A stretch of DNA of 64,000 nt from Karstenula rhodostoma CBS 690.94. Its lineage: Eukaryota > Ascomycota > Dothideomycetes > Pleosporales > Didymosphaeriaceae. Shown one piece after another: positions 19,876-29,961 of the stretch. The stretch covers positions 947,709-1,011,708 of the forward strand of contig MU001510.1 of assembly GCA_010093485.1 (NCBI GenBank), given 5' to 3'. Under the pieces are notes generated by a model. That model did no database searches and was not told where the DNA came from. It worked only from the letters and a program-made list of their open reading frames with translations. A program made the translations under genes and the position numbers. Each line of letters opens with the position of its first letter. Position 1 is the stretch's first letter.

Positions 19876-20994
19876 GTTTACGCTCCAGAGACAAGTCTGT
19901 TAGATGCAGTGTCGATAATGACGTCCAGTGGACAGAAGATCGTTTTTCGAATGCGAATGATTCGAGGTGGTAACCGATGGTACCAAACGATCGAGCACGA
20001 AAGAGCGAGGCGTAAAACCCCGTGAGAACAGAAGGAAGACCGCTAAGAACGTGCTCCATTTTCGCGATGTAAGAAAAGGTTACCGGAACGAAAACTCTCT
20101 AAATACCAAGACATGCCCCACGCTGACCCTAACACTCGGGGCGGTCCGCCGTGCTGAATACCGGGTAATAACACTGTGGTTCGCACATCTCACCTGCATA
20201 CAAACACGGGTTCATCTTGACACTACTGCAAGTGAGAACATTATTACGACTATTATTCTGGCCCCCTAGAACAACGCCTCTTTTGCCTTACGCCTGTTAC
20301 TACCGTGCCATCTCCCTGCGTTCATAGCCTCCATGCATAGGTTCGATATCTGGGCGTACACACCGCATTCAACGCCTCTTCTGAATAAGCTCTAACTTTG
20401 AGTCGCACGCCACTATCACTTTTTCCATAGCTGGGACCTCTAAGGGCGAGCCTACGGCGCACGCAGATTCAAGGGACACTACTGCAGGTGCGAGTCAACT
20501 ATTAGGTCACTATTATGACTATGGCATCAGGCCGCGGCTTGCAAAAGCGCGCGAAGTATCACATTTGACTATCGCATCAGGAAGGTGGAGGGAGAAAAAA
20601 AGAGGGCTGCTTACTGTGAGACGCCATCAGTTGAGGTGTTTACGCTAGGATATCGATCCTATGCGTGAAAGCAGCGAAGGATCGCGGTGAGGTGGATACT
20701 GTACAACGCGTCGGTGAAAATTAAACTTCCAAATGACCGACTTGCATGAAACCAAGGCAAGGTTCGTGTTGGTTCTCACTAAGCTGCTTTCTTCCGCGGA
20801 AATGGTGGCACGGAGAATTCGTTGAGGCCCTTCCCCCCGTTTATCGAATTTTCAAACTACCCTCTACTCCTTCTGCCTCTTCAATCTGTCCAGCCCAACA
20901 GACTCCTGATCTTCAATCTGTGCTTCTGCTTAAAAGAAGCGGCCTTGCTTGACAAATACATCAGACCCATAACGATCTCTTCCACAATACCATC
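19876..20994. other. Divergent intergenic region with degenerate repeats
   Basis: About 1.1 kb between the hydrolase and the acetyltransferase-type gene. Short diverged repeats are visible: GACACTACTGCARGTG at about 20219 and 20475, each followed by a TATTA-rich block, and CAACGCCTCTT at about 20272 and 20371. No coding signal. Confidence 0.5.
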
Positions 20995-22478
20995 ATGAGC
21001 ATCAGCCAGCTTAAGAAACTCCGAGCGGCAGGTATGTCAACGTGTGTCACCCTTCCTTCTGCCTCTAATACACCTTCCCAGGGAAGCTGGAAGAGATGGC
21101 CGCGGTGGCCCACGAGCTAGATCTCTACACCACCGCAGGCTTCTCTGTGCACTACAAGGCTTCCCAGGCCCTCCCAGCGCCCGACATCGAACCCCTGATA
21201 TACCACGCCCTGGCCCAAGTGCTCCACGAGCTGCCCACACTATTCGCCGTTCCCATCGTCGCCGAGGGGGAAGAAACGTACTTTGCGCGCCTGCCGTCGA
21301 TCGATTTGAGAAAAGTCACCACGTTTGTGCAGCGGGAAAAGCCCGTGCCTGATGACGGGAACGGCAGAGATGCAGAGCTCGACGCACTCCTGCAAACCCA
21401 AGTCAACACCAACTTCAAGTCAAACGAGGGCATCCAGCCGGTGTGGAGATTCATCGTGCTCTACGACTATGCCGCGCAGCAGGCCTTCACTGCAAACTTC
21501 ATGGTCCACCACGCGATCGCGGACGGTGCGTCGTTCCAGCTTCTACACCGCGCATTCCACAAGGCACTACACACGCTCTCTTCTCCCTCTTCCACCCCCC
21601 ACTCCGAGATCTCATATCTCATATCCCCCAACAACGAAGACGCCATCGGCCCGCCCATCGAAGCCATCCACTCCCTACAACTCCCCCCCTCCTCCCCCCC
21701 ACAGCCAAACGCCCCAAACCACAACGACTGGCTCGGAAACCCGCCCTCCTTCCCTCACGCAACGGGCTACACTACCCTCACCCTCTCCCCCGCAATGCTC
21801 CACGCCTGGACCCACGAATGCCGCGCCCACCGCGTCGCGCCCCCCGCAGCACTAAACGCCCTCCTCACGCGCACCATCTACGCCGCCCTCCCCGCAACCA
21901 CAGAATCAATGGACATCAACATCCCCGTCGACGTGCGGAGCAGTCTCCCGCCCGCAGCCGTCGACGGAGCCATGGGCAATTTCTTCGACGCATTCCGCGT
22001 GCGTGTGTTCCGGAGGGACTTCCTCGCCCAGGAAGCCGACGCGGAAGAAGGGGAGCTGGGCGACTTCTGGTGCGTAGCACGCAAAGTGACGGCCGAGACG
22101 AGACAGTATTTCAGCCGCACTGGGGACGATGGGGAAGCCCAGCTCAATATCGCGGGGCTGAAGAACGTGCCTGATCTCCATGCGCTCTTGACATCGTTGG
22201 TTGGCGGGCCGCGCAGCGAGTCGTTGGAACTCGCGTACATCGGCCCGCACGTGCCTTACGCTGACGGGAGCACGCTTCGCTGGCAGGCGGGCAGGGCGAC
22301 GGTGAGCCGGTGTGCGTTTGCGCTGGGGGCGTGTCTGCAGATGACGGTGGTGCTGCATGGGGAGGGTATGACGATTGGGTTTGCGTGGCCGAGAGGTGCG
22401 ATTGGGGATGAGCTCGTGGAGGAGACGATTAAGGGGGTTAGGGAGTATTTTGTTGGAATTACAAAAGGGGCTGCGTAG
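20995..22478 (+). CDS. Alcohol acetyltransferase (AATase)-like acyltransferase
   Basis: Two exons, 20995-21031 and 21082-22478, 477 aa. The short first exon gives MSISQLKKLRAAG, which joins in frame to KLEEMAAVAHELDLYTTAGF; the LRxxGKLE start is typical of the fungal AATase family and decides the start. The catalytic motif HHAIADG is present, with the downstream NIPVDVRSSLPP and DFWCVARK regions usual for this family. Members transfer an acyl group from CoA to an alcohol. It is soluble, with no signal peptide. GC content and codon use are much more C-rich than in the neighbouring cluster genes, so it may have a different history. It closes the accessory block before conserved housekeeping genes. 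Membership in the isocyanide pathway is possible but unproven. Confidence 0.85.
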
Positions 22479-22891
22479 GGAGGTGATGTAGTGTAGCGAT
22501 TAGGATCAGAGATGTCGTCGTCGTAGATGGTAGATTAGAAGTTTTTGGTACCCCTCCCTGGGCGATTACGGCATGTCTTTCAGCTGTCTACAAGTCTAGA
22601 CCAATCGATGTGTTGCCCGTCCGCGAAGTGTGCCTTCGGATGTGTGTTGAGTAGGAGCACCCGGACTTGCCCCAGGGCAGCCGCGACATGGGAAGGGCAC
22701 CATACAGTTGTAATGAATTATTACGATTAGTGCTGGCTATCGTGTTCGTGTCAACAATGTTGCGGTATGCATTCACAATACCACACCGAGTAGATTTGCC
22801 AAAATAGCTACCACGCGTACGACTCAGAGGCAGCCAAACAACATAACTGGGGAAGGCAGGATATCATTCGACATGAACTGCCACGCGCTCC
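22479..22891. other. Convergent 3' region, nothing recognised
   Basis: 413 bp between the acetyltransferase-like gene and the 3' end of Nup82. No coding or structural signal noticed. Confidence 0.5.
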
Positions 22892-25396
22892 TCAGCTCGC
22901 CCCGTCCACCACCGACGCGATCGAGACGCCATTACTCCTCAACCGATGCGCCGTTGCGTGCAGCAGGTCGGTCTGGTGCTGCAGCATCGTCTGTATCTGC
23001 TCGTGCTCCTGTCTCCGCGAATGAAACGGCACTTTCATGCTCGAACTAGGCCGCTGCTCACCCGCTGCCTTCACACCTCCCTCCACTTCTTTCGACAGCG
23101 TCTGCTGCAAGTCCTTGACTTTATACATACGTTCCCACACGGGTATCTCGCTGCCGTCAGCGTTGTCGGTCAGTCTCTGCCCTTCTTTGTCAAGACTGCC
23201 CTCCATGGTGTGCAGTTCCTCGACGAAGTGGACTTCCTTGTCGCTGAGCTGCGTGGTGTTGATCGATGCCATCTTTCGCCGCAAAGCCAGATACCGCTGC
23301 TTCTGCGCTTCTTGTTTGGCCTGCACATTTTCCAGGCGCTCTTCGATCTTCCTGTTGCCGTAGAGTCTGGCACCGATTTGTGCTTCATCCTTGCCAGTAA
23401 CCGTATCGACTTTCTGCATGACTTCTGCAACCCTGATGACCTGGTCGCGGTACTCGTCTTGGAGGCGCTGGCACCTGTTAAAGAGGTCGGATACTCTGAG
23501 CTGTAGAGACTCGGTGTGTTCGGCGAGGACGCGGTGTGCGGTCATGAGCACTTCGAGGTTTGCAGGCGACAGCTTTATCTCTTCGTTCCACGAGGCTCTT
23601 GAGCGATGGACGGCCTGGAGGGACGAATGCAGGCTGAAAGGCTGCCAGAACTCTTTTGGTGGTTGCCAAGGCTCCCTGTTGTCGCTTGCGGGAGTTTCCC
23701 AGTGCAGGTATTCTTTAAGATCATCATTGGTCGGACCCTCCTGGTTGTCGAGGAACACAGCTTGTGGCTCGTTGTCGAATGTGGTAAGCACCATGTAACC
23801 AACGGACGTCTCCTCAATAACGACGCATGATGTGACATCCTTGTTCGTGTCCCTCGTGTTGCGGCGCATGCATCGCTCCGCAACAGTAGTCGCAGATTCT
23901 AGCAGGCGCTGTAGCCGGAAATCGGCGCCTTCGACCTGCGGTTCGTATAGTTCGCTCTCGAGATTACGGATCCAGGGCTCAAGCGAAATGTAGAAGACCC
24001 CACTACTGTGTGAGACGAAGAACGAAAAATCGGTGCGAACATCTGGGGTTATGCTCTGGTTCGGCGAAGAAACGCCGTCGTTGGCCAACGCAACTGTCTC
24101 GACAATGGCAAGAACGTGCTCTGAGGGTTCCGGCGCATACTCGTCACCGGCAGATGGAAGCCATCGTCCGATGACGCCTTCCAGGTCGAGACATATGTGC
24201 ACCTCACATGTGTCAGTGAGCAGACAGACGACTGCTGAAGGCAGGCCTTCCGCGATCTCTTCGTCCCGGCCCTCGGAGAAGGTTTTGAGCGAGTACACAA
24301 TCATGTCGCTAAGTTCGAAGTCCTCTACTGCAGGGACAACAGAGAATGGACCTTGCAAGAGTGGAACAGCGGGGACGCTGGTTGGTCGATTGAAGACGGT
24401 AATGACATCGTCGTTGGGAAGTTGCTCGGTGAGCAGCTCTTGGTAGATTATGTCGCTAAGCCATTTGATCTGTTTATCCGCAAGAGCCATGTCTTCGATC
24501 GGAGAAGAGTCGTCTTCGGTGACATTGGCGTGATTGATGTTGATTGTGGTGATGAGGGTCTGCTTGAAAGTGTCTGCGCCTGGTGAGTTTACCAGCTGCC
24601 ACTTTGAGGGAAGCAGAGGACACAGTGCGTAGACGTCGCCAGAAACAGTGGCGATCCACAGTGTCATGGGCGCCCAGCCGTGGACGCCTTGCTGGTCGGG
24701 CGAGTCTCCAAAGCAAGCGGAAGCCACCTCAAGATCCGCCGCATCGGGAGAAAATCCTTTGGTGGCGCCGTACTGCGATGCACTGAGATTTTCCTGGTCG
24801 TTCTTTGCGTTTGCGAGTTTCTGCAGGTCGATTGAGAGTGTTGTCTCGCAGAAGCTCGACCGATCGGCGCGGTTGATTTCCCACAGCCGCACAACACCCG
24901 CCTTTGTTATTGTGACGAGACAGCGGCCGTGGTAGCCTAGCGGATGCCAGAGCACAGAGGCAATGGGCGATTCTTCCAGCACGTGCGCAGTAGGCCCAAC
25001 CTGGAAGGTTTTTGGTTTCAAGGGCGAGTCGTCGGCGGTCGTCAAGAGCGAGGAATCGGGAAGGAGGACAATGTGAATGGTGTGCGAGGTCGATACAGCA
25101 AGGTAGTCGCCGTTGGGAGAAATGTCGAGACGCTCAATGGCCAGCGGGATTGAGATCTTGAGCACGCGGTACACGGGTCGCTCGTGTTCTTTCAGCCCCT
25201 CGAGGTCGGCCCATCGTATCTCATTGCCTACGGCGATGAAGACCTCCGAGTTTCTTGCGGCGATGGTCTTGCGGAGTCCAGGTGCCTTCTCTTTCTGGGC
25301 CAAAGCTCGACTGGCGGAGGGTTTGGGCGCAAACAGCTCGTGGCCGCGGCTCGGTCGCTGCAGCCAGCGCGGCGTGTGACTAAGCACCTTTGGCAT
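22892..25396 (-). CDS. NUP82: Nucleoporin Nup82
   Basis: Intronless, 834 aa from the ATG at 25396, which begins MPKVLSHTPRWLQRPSRG, the usual fungal Nup82 start; the open frame continues 64 codons upstream but that part overlaps the CBP20 promoter. The N-terminal two-thirds form a beta-propeller-like region (LDISPNGDYLAVST, IASVLWHPLGYHGRCLVTI, WIATVSGDVYALCPLLPS). The C-terminal third (about 620-800) is coiled-coil rich (QRLQDEYRDQVIRVAEVMQK, KDLQQTLSKEVEGG). Nup82 is a cytoplasmic-face component of the nuclear pore, working with Nup159 and Nsp1 in mRNA export. It is divergent from CBP20 across 320 bp. Conserved housekeeping gene. Confidence 0.88.
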   Translation of the reverse strand: MPKVLSHTPRWLQRPSRGHELFAPKPSASRALAQKEKAPGLRKTIAARNSEVFIAVGNEIRWADLEGLKEHERPVYRVLKISIPLAIERLDISPNGDYLAVSTSHTIHIVLLPDSSLLTTADDSPLKPKTFQVGPTAHVLEESPIASVLWHPLGYHGRCLVTITKAGVVRLWEINRADRSSFCETTLSIDLQKLANAKNDQENLSASQYGATKGFSPDAADLEVASACFGDSPDQQGVHGWAPMTLWIATVSGDVYALCPLLPSKWQLVNSPGADTFKQTLITTININHANVTEDDSSPIEDMALADKQIKWLSDIIYQELLTEQLPNDDVITVFNRPTSVPAVPLLQGPFSVVPAVEDFELSDMIVYSLKTFSEGRDEEIAEGLPSAVVCLLTDTCEVHICLDLEGVIGRWLPSAGDEYAPEPSEHVLAIVETVALANDGVSSPNQSITPDVRTDFSFFVSHSSGVFYISLEPWIRNLESELYEPQVEGADFRLQRLLESATTVAERCMRRNTRDTNKDVTSCVVIEETSVGYMVLTTFDNEPQAVFLDNQEGPTNDDLKEYLHWETPASDNREPWQPPKEFWQPFSLHSSLQAVHRSRASWNEEIKLSPANLEVLMTAHRVLAEHTESLQLRVSDLFNRCQRLQDEYRDQVIRVAEVMQKVDTVTGKDEAQIGARLYGNRKIEERLENVQAKQEAQKQRYLALRRKMASINTTQLSDKEVHFVEELHTMEGSLDKEGQRLTDNADGSEIPVWERMYKVKDLQQTLSKEVEGGVKAAGEQRPSSSMKVPFHSRRQEHEQIQTMLQHQTDLLHATAHRLRSNGVSIASVVDGAS

Positions 25397-25716
25397 GTCG
25401 AATCGAATCGTATGCACAAGGCTGCGGTCAAGGTGAGAGAGACTTGGGACGTTTGTGGGCGCGGACGGAGCTCGCAAACCGTGGTCGACGCGAGAAAGCA
25501 GACATAGATGCACGGGCCCGACGCGCTTTCCTCGTTGGCGTCGCGACATTTTGGGGAAGCTTCGACCAAGCTCCGCCAACCACGCCAACCACGCCCACCT
25601 TTACATCGCTACTCCTGCGACCCATCCTCATTGCGCTGAACTGCGGCGATAGCATATCTGGCGCTGCAGGATAACAAACCCGCCTAAACCCGCGCCCAGG
25701 ACACATTGCGCCCGCC
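25397..25716. promoter_or_regulatory. Short divergent promoter of NUP82 and CBP20
   Basis: 320 bp between the two divergent starts. It has CCAACCACGCC-type tandem motifs near 25577-25595 (CGCCAACCACGCCAACCACG). No other element recognised. Confidence 0.5.
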
Positions 25717-26343
25717 ATGCCTGCTGTTCTGCGCAAGAAGAGCACTGTCGAGCGGTTGGACAAGGCGAGCTCATATGCGTCGTCCAAGGTAGTTTGTGTC
25801 CTACTACAGCTATCATGTGCGCTGACATGGCCCAGAACAGACGACGCAACCAGAACCGCCGCGACGGCCAGCGCGAGCGCGAGCCCACGCCCGAAGACGA
25901 GAAGCTCAAGGACGCGACGACCCTCTACGTCGGCAACCTGTCCTTCTACACCACTGAGGAGCAGATCCACGAGCTGTTCTCCAAGTGCGGCGAGATCAAG
26001 CGTCTCGTCATGGGCCTCGACCGCTTCCAGAAGACACCCTGCGGCTTCTGCTTCGTTGAGTACTACACGCACCAGGATGCGCTGGACTGCATGAAGTACA
26101 TCGGAGGCACCAAGCTGGACGAGCGCATCATCCGCACCGACTTGGACGAGGGCTTTGCTGAGGGCAGGCAATACGGGTGCGTGAATCGGACCTACCTTGC
26201 AGTGCCTCGACTAACTTGCGGACAGACGAGGAAAGTCTGGCGGTCAAGTGCGCGACGAGTACCGCGACGAATACGACCCTGGACGTGGCGGCTACGGCAG
26301 GGCGATACAAGAGGAGGAATCCTACGCAAAAGAGTACGAGTAG
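25717..26343 (+). CDS. CBC2: Nuclear cap-binding protein subunit 2 (CBP20)
   Basis: Three exons: 25717-25788, 25836-26176 and 26226-26343; 176 aa. The RRM has RNP2 LYVGNLSF and RNP1 GFCFVEYY. The N-terminal tail ends SSYASSK then NRRRNQNRR. The C-terminal tail [20 protein letters not shown], formed across intron 2, is the diagnostic cap-binding extension. CBP20 and CBP80 form the nuclear complex that binds the m7G cap and acts in splicing, export and decay. The Tyr and aromatic cap-stacking residues of the family appear to be kept. It converges on the PDX2 glutaminase gene. No oddity. Confidence 0.95.
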
Positions 26344-26668
26344 TCGCTGCCGTTGCGAAGGTGGGCGGCGGTATCGATACCAGCATGGCAGGCGTCGGGC
26401 GTTATTCGGTTTTGCTTAAGGCGCTGTTCTCAGGTTTGCAGCTCCCGAGCCTTGTGAGGACATTTATATTTACAAACAGAGTCATCGTTCGTCCACGGAG
26501 GACTGCGTGTGCCAGAGGCCAAACCATCAGTGGTCTCTCGCTTGATGCGCAGCCAGCACAGCTAGATACATGCAATGATCTAACAAATCAGATACTTTAA
26601 CGCACATGTTTGTTGCAACGCCGCCCGCTTGTATGCCCTTGCGCCGCTTATGCTCAGATTACTGACAG
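26344..26668. other. Convergent 3' region, nothing recognised
   Basis: 325 bp between the ends of CBP20 and PDX2. No motif stands out. Confidence 0.5.
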
Positions 26669-27592
26669 CTAGGACGCCGACCGATCCACGACCTCGAACT
26701 GCTGTCTGCGCGCGACTGCCTTCAGCACCTCTCCCAGCCACCACACATGTATGCGCGCATCCGCAGTTAGCTCCGGGTGGAAGCTGATGCCCAAGACGTT
26801 GCCTTGTCGCACAGCAATGATATCCTCGGTTCCGGCATGTTCGTGCTCCTGATTGGCCTGCAGCGCAGGCGTCTGCGTTGGGAGCGTGGCCATGACCTCC
26901 ACCTGCGCTGTCGTTTCCTTTTCTGCAAGCTCGTCCCCTGGAGCCTTGGACGGTGCGACCACGGTGGCCTCACACGACTCTTCCTCGGTCTGCACACCGT
27001 CTCGGTGCGGGAGTATCTTCTCAACGACGGGGGCCCGGATGAAGACGCATCTATATGGTTCATTGGCGGACTTGTCGACGGTATCGCCCAGGAAAGAAAG
27101 CTGGAGATTTGCCTGGAAGCTTTCCACTTGACGTCCAAAGTGGTTCCGGTTGACTCTTACGTCGAGCCCCCCAATGAGGTCCTGGCCGCCCTTCTTGGTC
27201 CTGTTTGCAGACTCCGCCAGCAGGATCAGTCCGGCGCATGTCCCCCACGTGGGTTTCCGGAGCACTCTACGCAATGTCAGTGTCGTTCGTGGCACATAGT
27301 GCGTGGTGCGAGGCGCGTACTTGACGAAATCCCTCAATGGCTCCAGCATACCAGAGCGCGCGGCCACGAGCGAGATTGTGGTGCTCTCGCCGCCGGGCAG
27401 GATGAGCCCATCGCAGCGAGCCAGCTCGTCGGGCGTCCTGACCTCGATGAAGCTCCACTTTATCTGTGACTGCGCAGGTGCACCCTTGAGCGCAAGCGAC
27501 TCCGCCGCGGCGCGCAGCAGCTGCACATGTTCGCTGAATGCGCCCTGCAGCGCCAGCACTCCCACAGTCACGTCCGGAATTACCACGGTCAT
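26669..27592 (-). CDS. PDX2: Pyridoxal 5'-phosphate synthase glutaminase subunit (PdxT/SNO/PDX2)
   Basis: Two exons, 27592-27321 and 27266-26669, 289 aa. Class I glutaminase: VGVLALQGAFSEH at the start, LPGGESTTISL (oxyanion strand), TWGTCAGLILLAES with the nucleophile cysteine, and the catalytic His-Glu in GISFHPELT. It makes ammonia from glutamine for the PDX1/SNZ synthase in vitamin B6 synthesis, in the cytosol. A fungal insertion of about 50 residues (rich in Glu, Ala and Thr) lies before the His-Glu motif. The 54-bp intron (27320-27267) has no stop and is a multiple of three, so an unspliced mRNA would add 18 residues between FVK and LRKPTWGTC; the family alignment favours splicing. Confidence 0.93.
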   Translation of the reverse strand: MTVVIPDVTVGVLALQGAFSEHVQLLRAAAESLALKGAPAQSQIKWSFIEVRTPDELARCDGLILPGGESTTISLVAARSGMLEPLRDFVKYAPRTTHYVPRTTLTLRRVLRKPTWGTCAGLILLAESANRTKKGGQDLIGGLDVRVNRNHFGRQVESFQANLQLSFLGDTVDKSANEPYRCVFIRAPVVEKILPHRDGVQTEEESCEATVVAPSKAPGDELAEKETTAQVEVMATLPTQTPALQANQEHEHAGTEDIIAVRQGNVLGISFHPELTADARIHVWWLGEVLKAVARRQQFEVVDRSAS

Positions 27593-27830
27593 GACGCACG
27601 CGTACAGCTACCTGGGCTTTGCAATGCAACGGGTGCGGACAGCCGTGCGGTAAAAGTCAGAATCGCAGTCGAAGTCCGGATGCCGTTGGACGATGGCTCA
27701 CGGATAGTGATGGTATAAAAAGTCGCTCCGCCGTTATCGATAGCACAGCTGAGTGACGCGCACCCCCACCGCCTCTGTTCAACACTCACAGCACGCGCAG
27801 CACGACTGCTGGCTGAAGCGCCTCAACGCC

Positions 27831-28903
27831 ATGACCCGACCTGAGCGGGAGCTGGAAATCACATACTGGCTGCTCGACACGCGCTCGCTATGGCCCGGCC
27901 AGAAAATCGCTGAAGCGGTTGGTATTCGTGACATGCGCTGCGGTCGTTGGCTGACATGCCCGCACAGGCCGCCGCCGAGCTCCAACTCATCAGTCCCGAG
28001 GAGCGCCAGGCTTGCACGCGGAAGTACCACATTGCGGACGCGCGCATGAGCCTGGCTTCGGCGCTCCTCAAGCGATTGTTTGTCTCCAAGACGCTCGGCA
28101 TTCCCTGGACCCAGGTGCGCTACGGCCGAAAGCGAGACCCGACACACGGGAAGCCCTGCGCACTGCTCCCCGACGGGTCGCAAGCGCCCATAGAGTTCAA
28201 CGTCTCGCATCAGAATGGCCTGGTTGCCCTGGTGGGCAGCAGCAGCCCCGAGGCGGAGCTCGGCGTCGACATAGTGCATACCAACGAGCGCCTGCAATCC
28301 ACGTACAAGCTCATCGACCGCGAAGGGCTCGACGGCTGGGTCGACATCTACGAGGACATCTTCAGTGACGAAGAGTGCTGGGACATGAAGTACAACGTCG
28401 ATCCGTTCCCGCTGCTCGACGGGACCGTGGTCACGGCGGAGATGCTCGGACGCCATGACAGAGTGTGCCGGCGCGGGCAGCCCATCTTCGCGACGCTGCC
28501 TTCAGGCGAGAAGCGCAGCTTCAGCAGCGACCTCCTCATCGACGCCAAGCTTCGCAAGTTCTACGTCTACTGGTGCTTCAAGGAGGCGTACATCAAGCTG
28601 GACGGCGAGGCACTGCTCGCAAAGTGGATCAAAGAGCTGGAATTCAAGAACGTAAGGGCACCGCGGCCGGGCACGCCTGCGAGGTGCGCGACGTACGGGT
28701 CGTGGGGCGAGCGCGTCAGCGACAGCGAGGCGTGGCTGAAGCGGAGGCGGCTCACGGATGTAAGGCTCGAGATACAGAGCTTCGAGGAGGACTTCATGAT
28801 TGGGGTGGCGGCGAAGCCGGCCGACAGGCTGCCGGAGTATCTGACGGACTTTAAGAGTTTGCATCTCGAGCATGATATCGTGGAGTTCGCGACGCCGTTT
28901 TAG
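27831..28903 (+). CDS. npgA: 4'-phosphopantetheinyl transferase, Sfp/NpgA type
   Basis: Two exons, 27831-27917 and 27968-28903, 340 aa. The first exon supplies MTRPERELEITYWLLDTRSL, as expected for NpgA-type enzymes, and joins at phase 0. Motifs: FNVSHQNGLVALVG (P1), LGVDIV with the Mg-binding Asp (P2), and FYVYWCFKEAYIKLDGEAL with the catalytic W-x-x-KEA (P3). It transfers phosphopantetheine from CoA to carrier proteins of NRPS and PKS enzymes and of Lys2-type reductase, in the cytosol. The NRPS-like enzyme at 10448-14371 needs such an enzyme to become active. Fungi usually have one general copy, so this is probably a genome-wide enzyme rather than a cluster-specific one. The symbol follows the Aspergillus homologue. 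Confidence 0.93.
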
Positions 28904-29298
28904 TCACTTTTTTGTTTGCGCTACGGAGGCGGATCGAGGATCGATCGGAGGTGGCGCTTCTTACTTACTGTACTACTGTACCAAAGGGGCACTGTCATGA
29001 TTTAATGAGTATTAATAATGGAAACACATATCTCTTAACTTTGTGGTTTGTCTGACCGTAGCTCCACGTCACATCGCCCCTTTGCCCGTAGACTCGCCAT
29101 CCGCACCACACCTTGCCGCGCAGACCTATCTCCATCTCCGCCCTCCCCCTGCCTTATACTCCCTCTAAACAACCGAACTCAACCACCTTTCTACCCATCA
29201 GTGCCCGTCGCCACCTTCCCGTATTCTCTTCCATCTTCCACGACCTCGGGATCCCCACATATCCCTCCTCTCCCCAGCCCTCCCCTCTCTCCATCCCC
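28904..29298. other. Convergent 3' region, nothing recognised
   Basis: 395 bp between the PPTase and the second DJ-1/PfpI gene; pyrimidine-rich on the plus strand toward its right end. Confidence 0.4.
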
Positions 29299-29961
29299 TC
29301 AATCCTCCGCCCCCCACCTCCCCGAAAACCGATCCGCAGTACTATCCCTATTCCTCTCATACTCATTCCCATCCGCCAACTCGTCCGCCACCTCCCTCCC
29401 CCACACGCTCTCCACCCACGCAAACACCATATCCATACCCGCCGCAACACCACTACTCGTCCACACATTCCCATCGACCACCCACCGTGCCTTGGCCACC
29501 CATCGCGCCCGGCTATTCCGCGCCTTCACCCAGTTAAAAGCCTTCTTGTTCGACGTCGCGCGCCGGCCGTCTAGCAGGGGTGTTTGCGCCAGAATCGCGC
29601 TGCCGGTGCATACGGTGAGGAGGTAGGACAGCGTCGGGTAGAGGGCTTCGATGAAGGGGAGGAGGGGGGATATGGTTTCGGGGGCGCGGGTGCCGAGGCC
29701 GCCGGGGATGAGGAGGACGTCGATGTCGGGCGGGGCGGTGGCGAGGGTGTGGGTTGGGAGGATGGACTGGGCGAAGGAGGGGGAGGGGGTTGGTGTGGAT
29801 GGGGGGAGGGCGGTGGAGACGGGGTCGAGGGTTGTGGCGAGGATGGTTAGGCGGAGGGGCGTGGTGCGCGAGAGGGTGTTGAGGGTGTCGAGGGGGCCGG
29901 TTATGTCGAGGAGTTGGAAGCCGGGGAAGAGGAGGATGGCGATGTGGGTTGGGGTTGGCAT
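29299..29961 (-). CDS. DJ-1/PfpI family protein, second paralogue
   Basis: Intronless, 220 aa from the ATG at 29961; the frame is open further upstream but family alignment begins at MPTPTHIAILLFPGFQLLD. It has IDVLLIPGGLGTR, the nucleophile elbow LTVCTGSAILAQ with the family cysteine, RRATSNKKAFNWV, and WTSSGVAAGMD. Fold and likely cytosolic location match the protein at 2846-3710, and both share the CTGSAILA and RRAT-NK blocks, so they are paralogues, but this one has no introns. The gene is strongly pyrimidine-rich on its coding strand with long G runs on the plus strand (29656-29830). Enzymatic activity cannot be assigned beyond the superfamily. Confidence 0.87.
   Translation of the reverse strand: MPTPTHIAILLFPGFQLLDITGPLDTLNTLSRTTPLRLTILATTLDPVSTALPPSTPTPSPSFAQSILPTHTLATAPPDIDVLLIPGGLGTRAPETISPLLPFIEALYPTLSYLLTVCTGSAILAQTPLLDGRRATSNKKAFNWVKARNSRARWVAKARWVVDGNVWTSSGVAAGMDMVFAWVESVWGREVADELADGNEYERNRDSTADRFSGRWGAED

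Noticed and set aside
21443..22174. A long plus-strand frame rich in Arg and Pro
   Set aside because: A GC-driven shadow frame of the AATase-like gene, which has clear motifs in the other frame.
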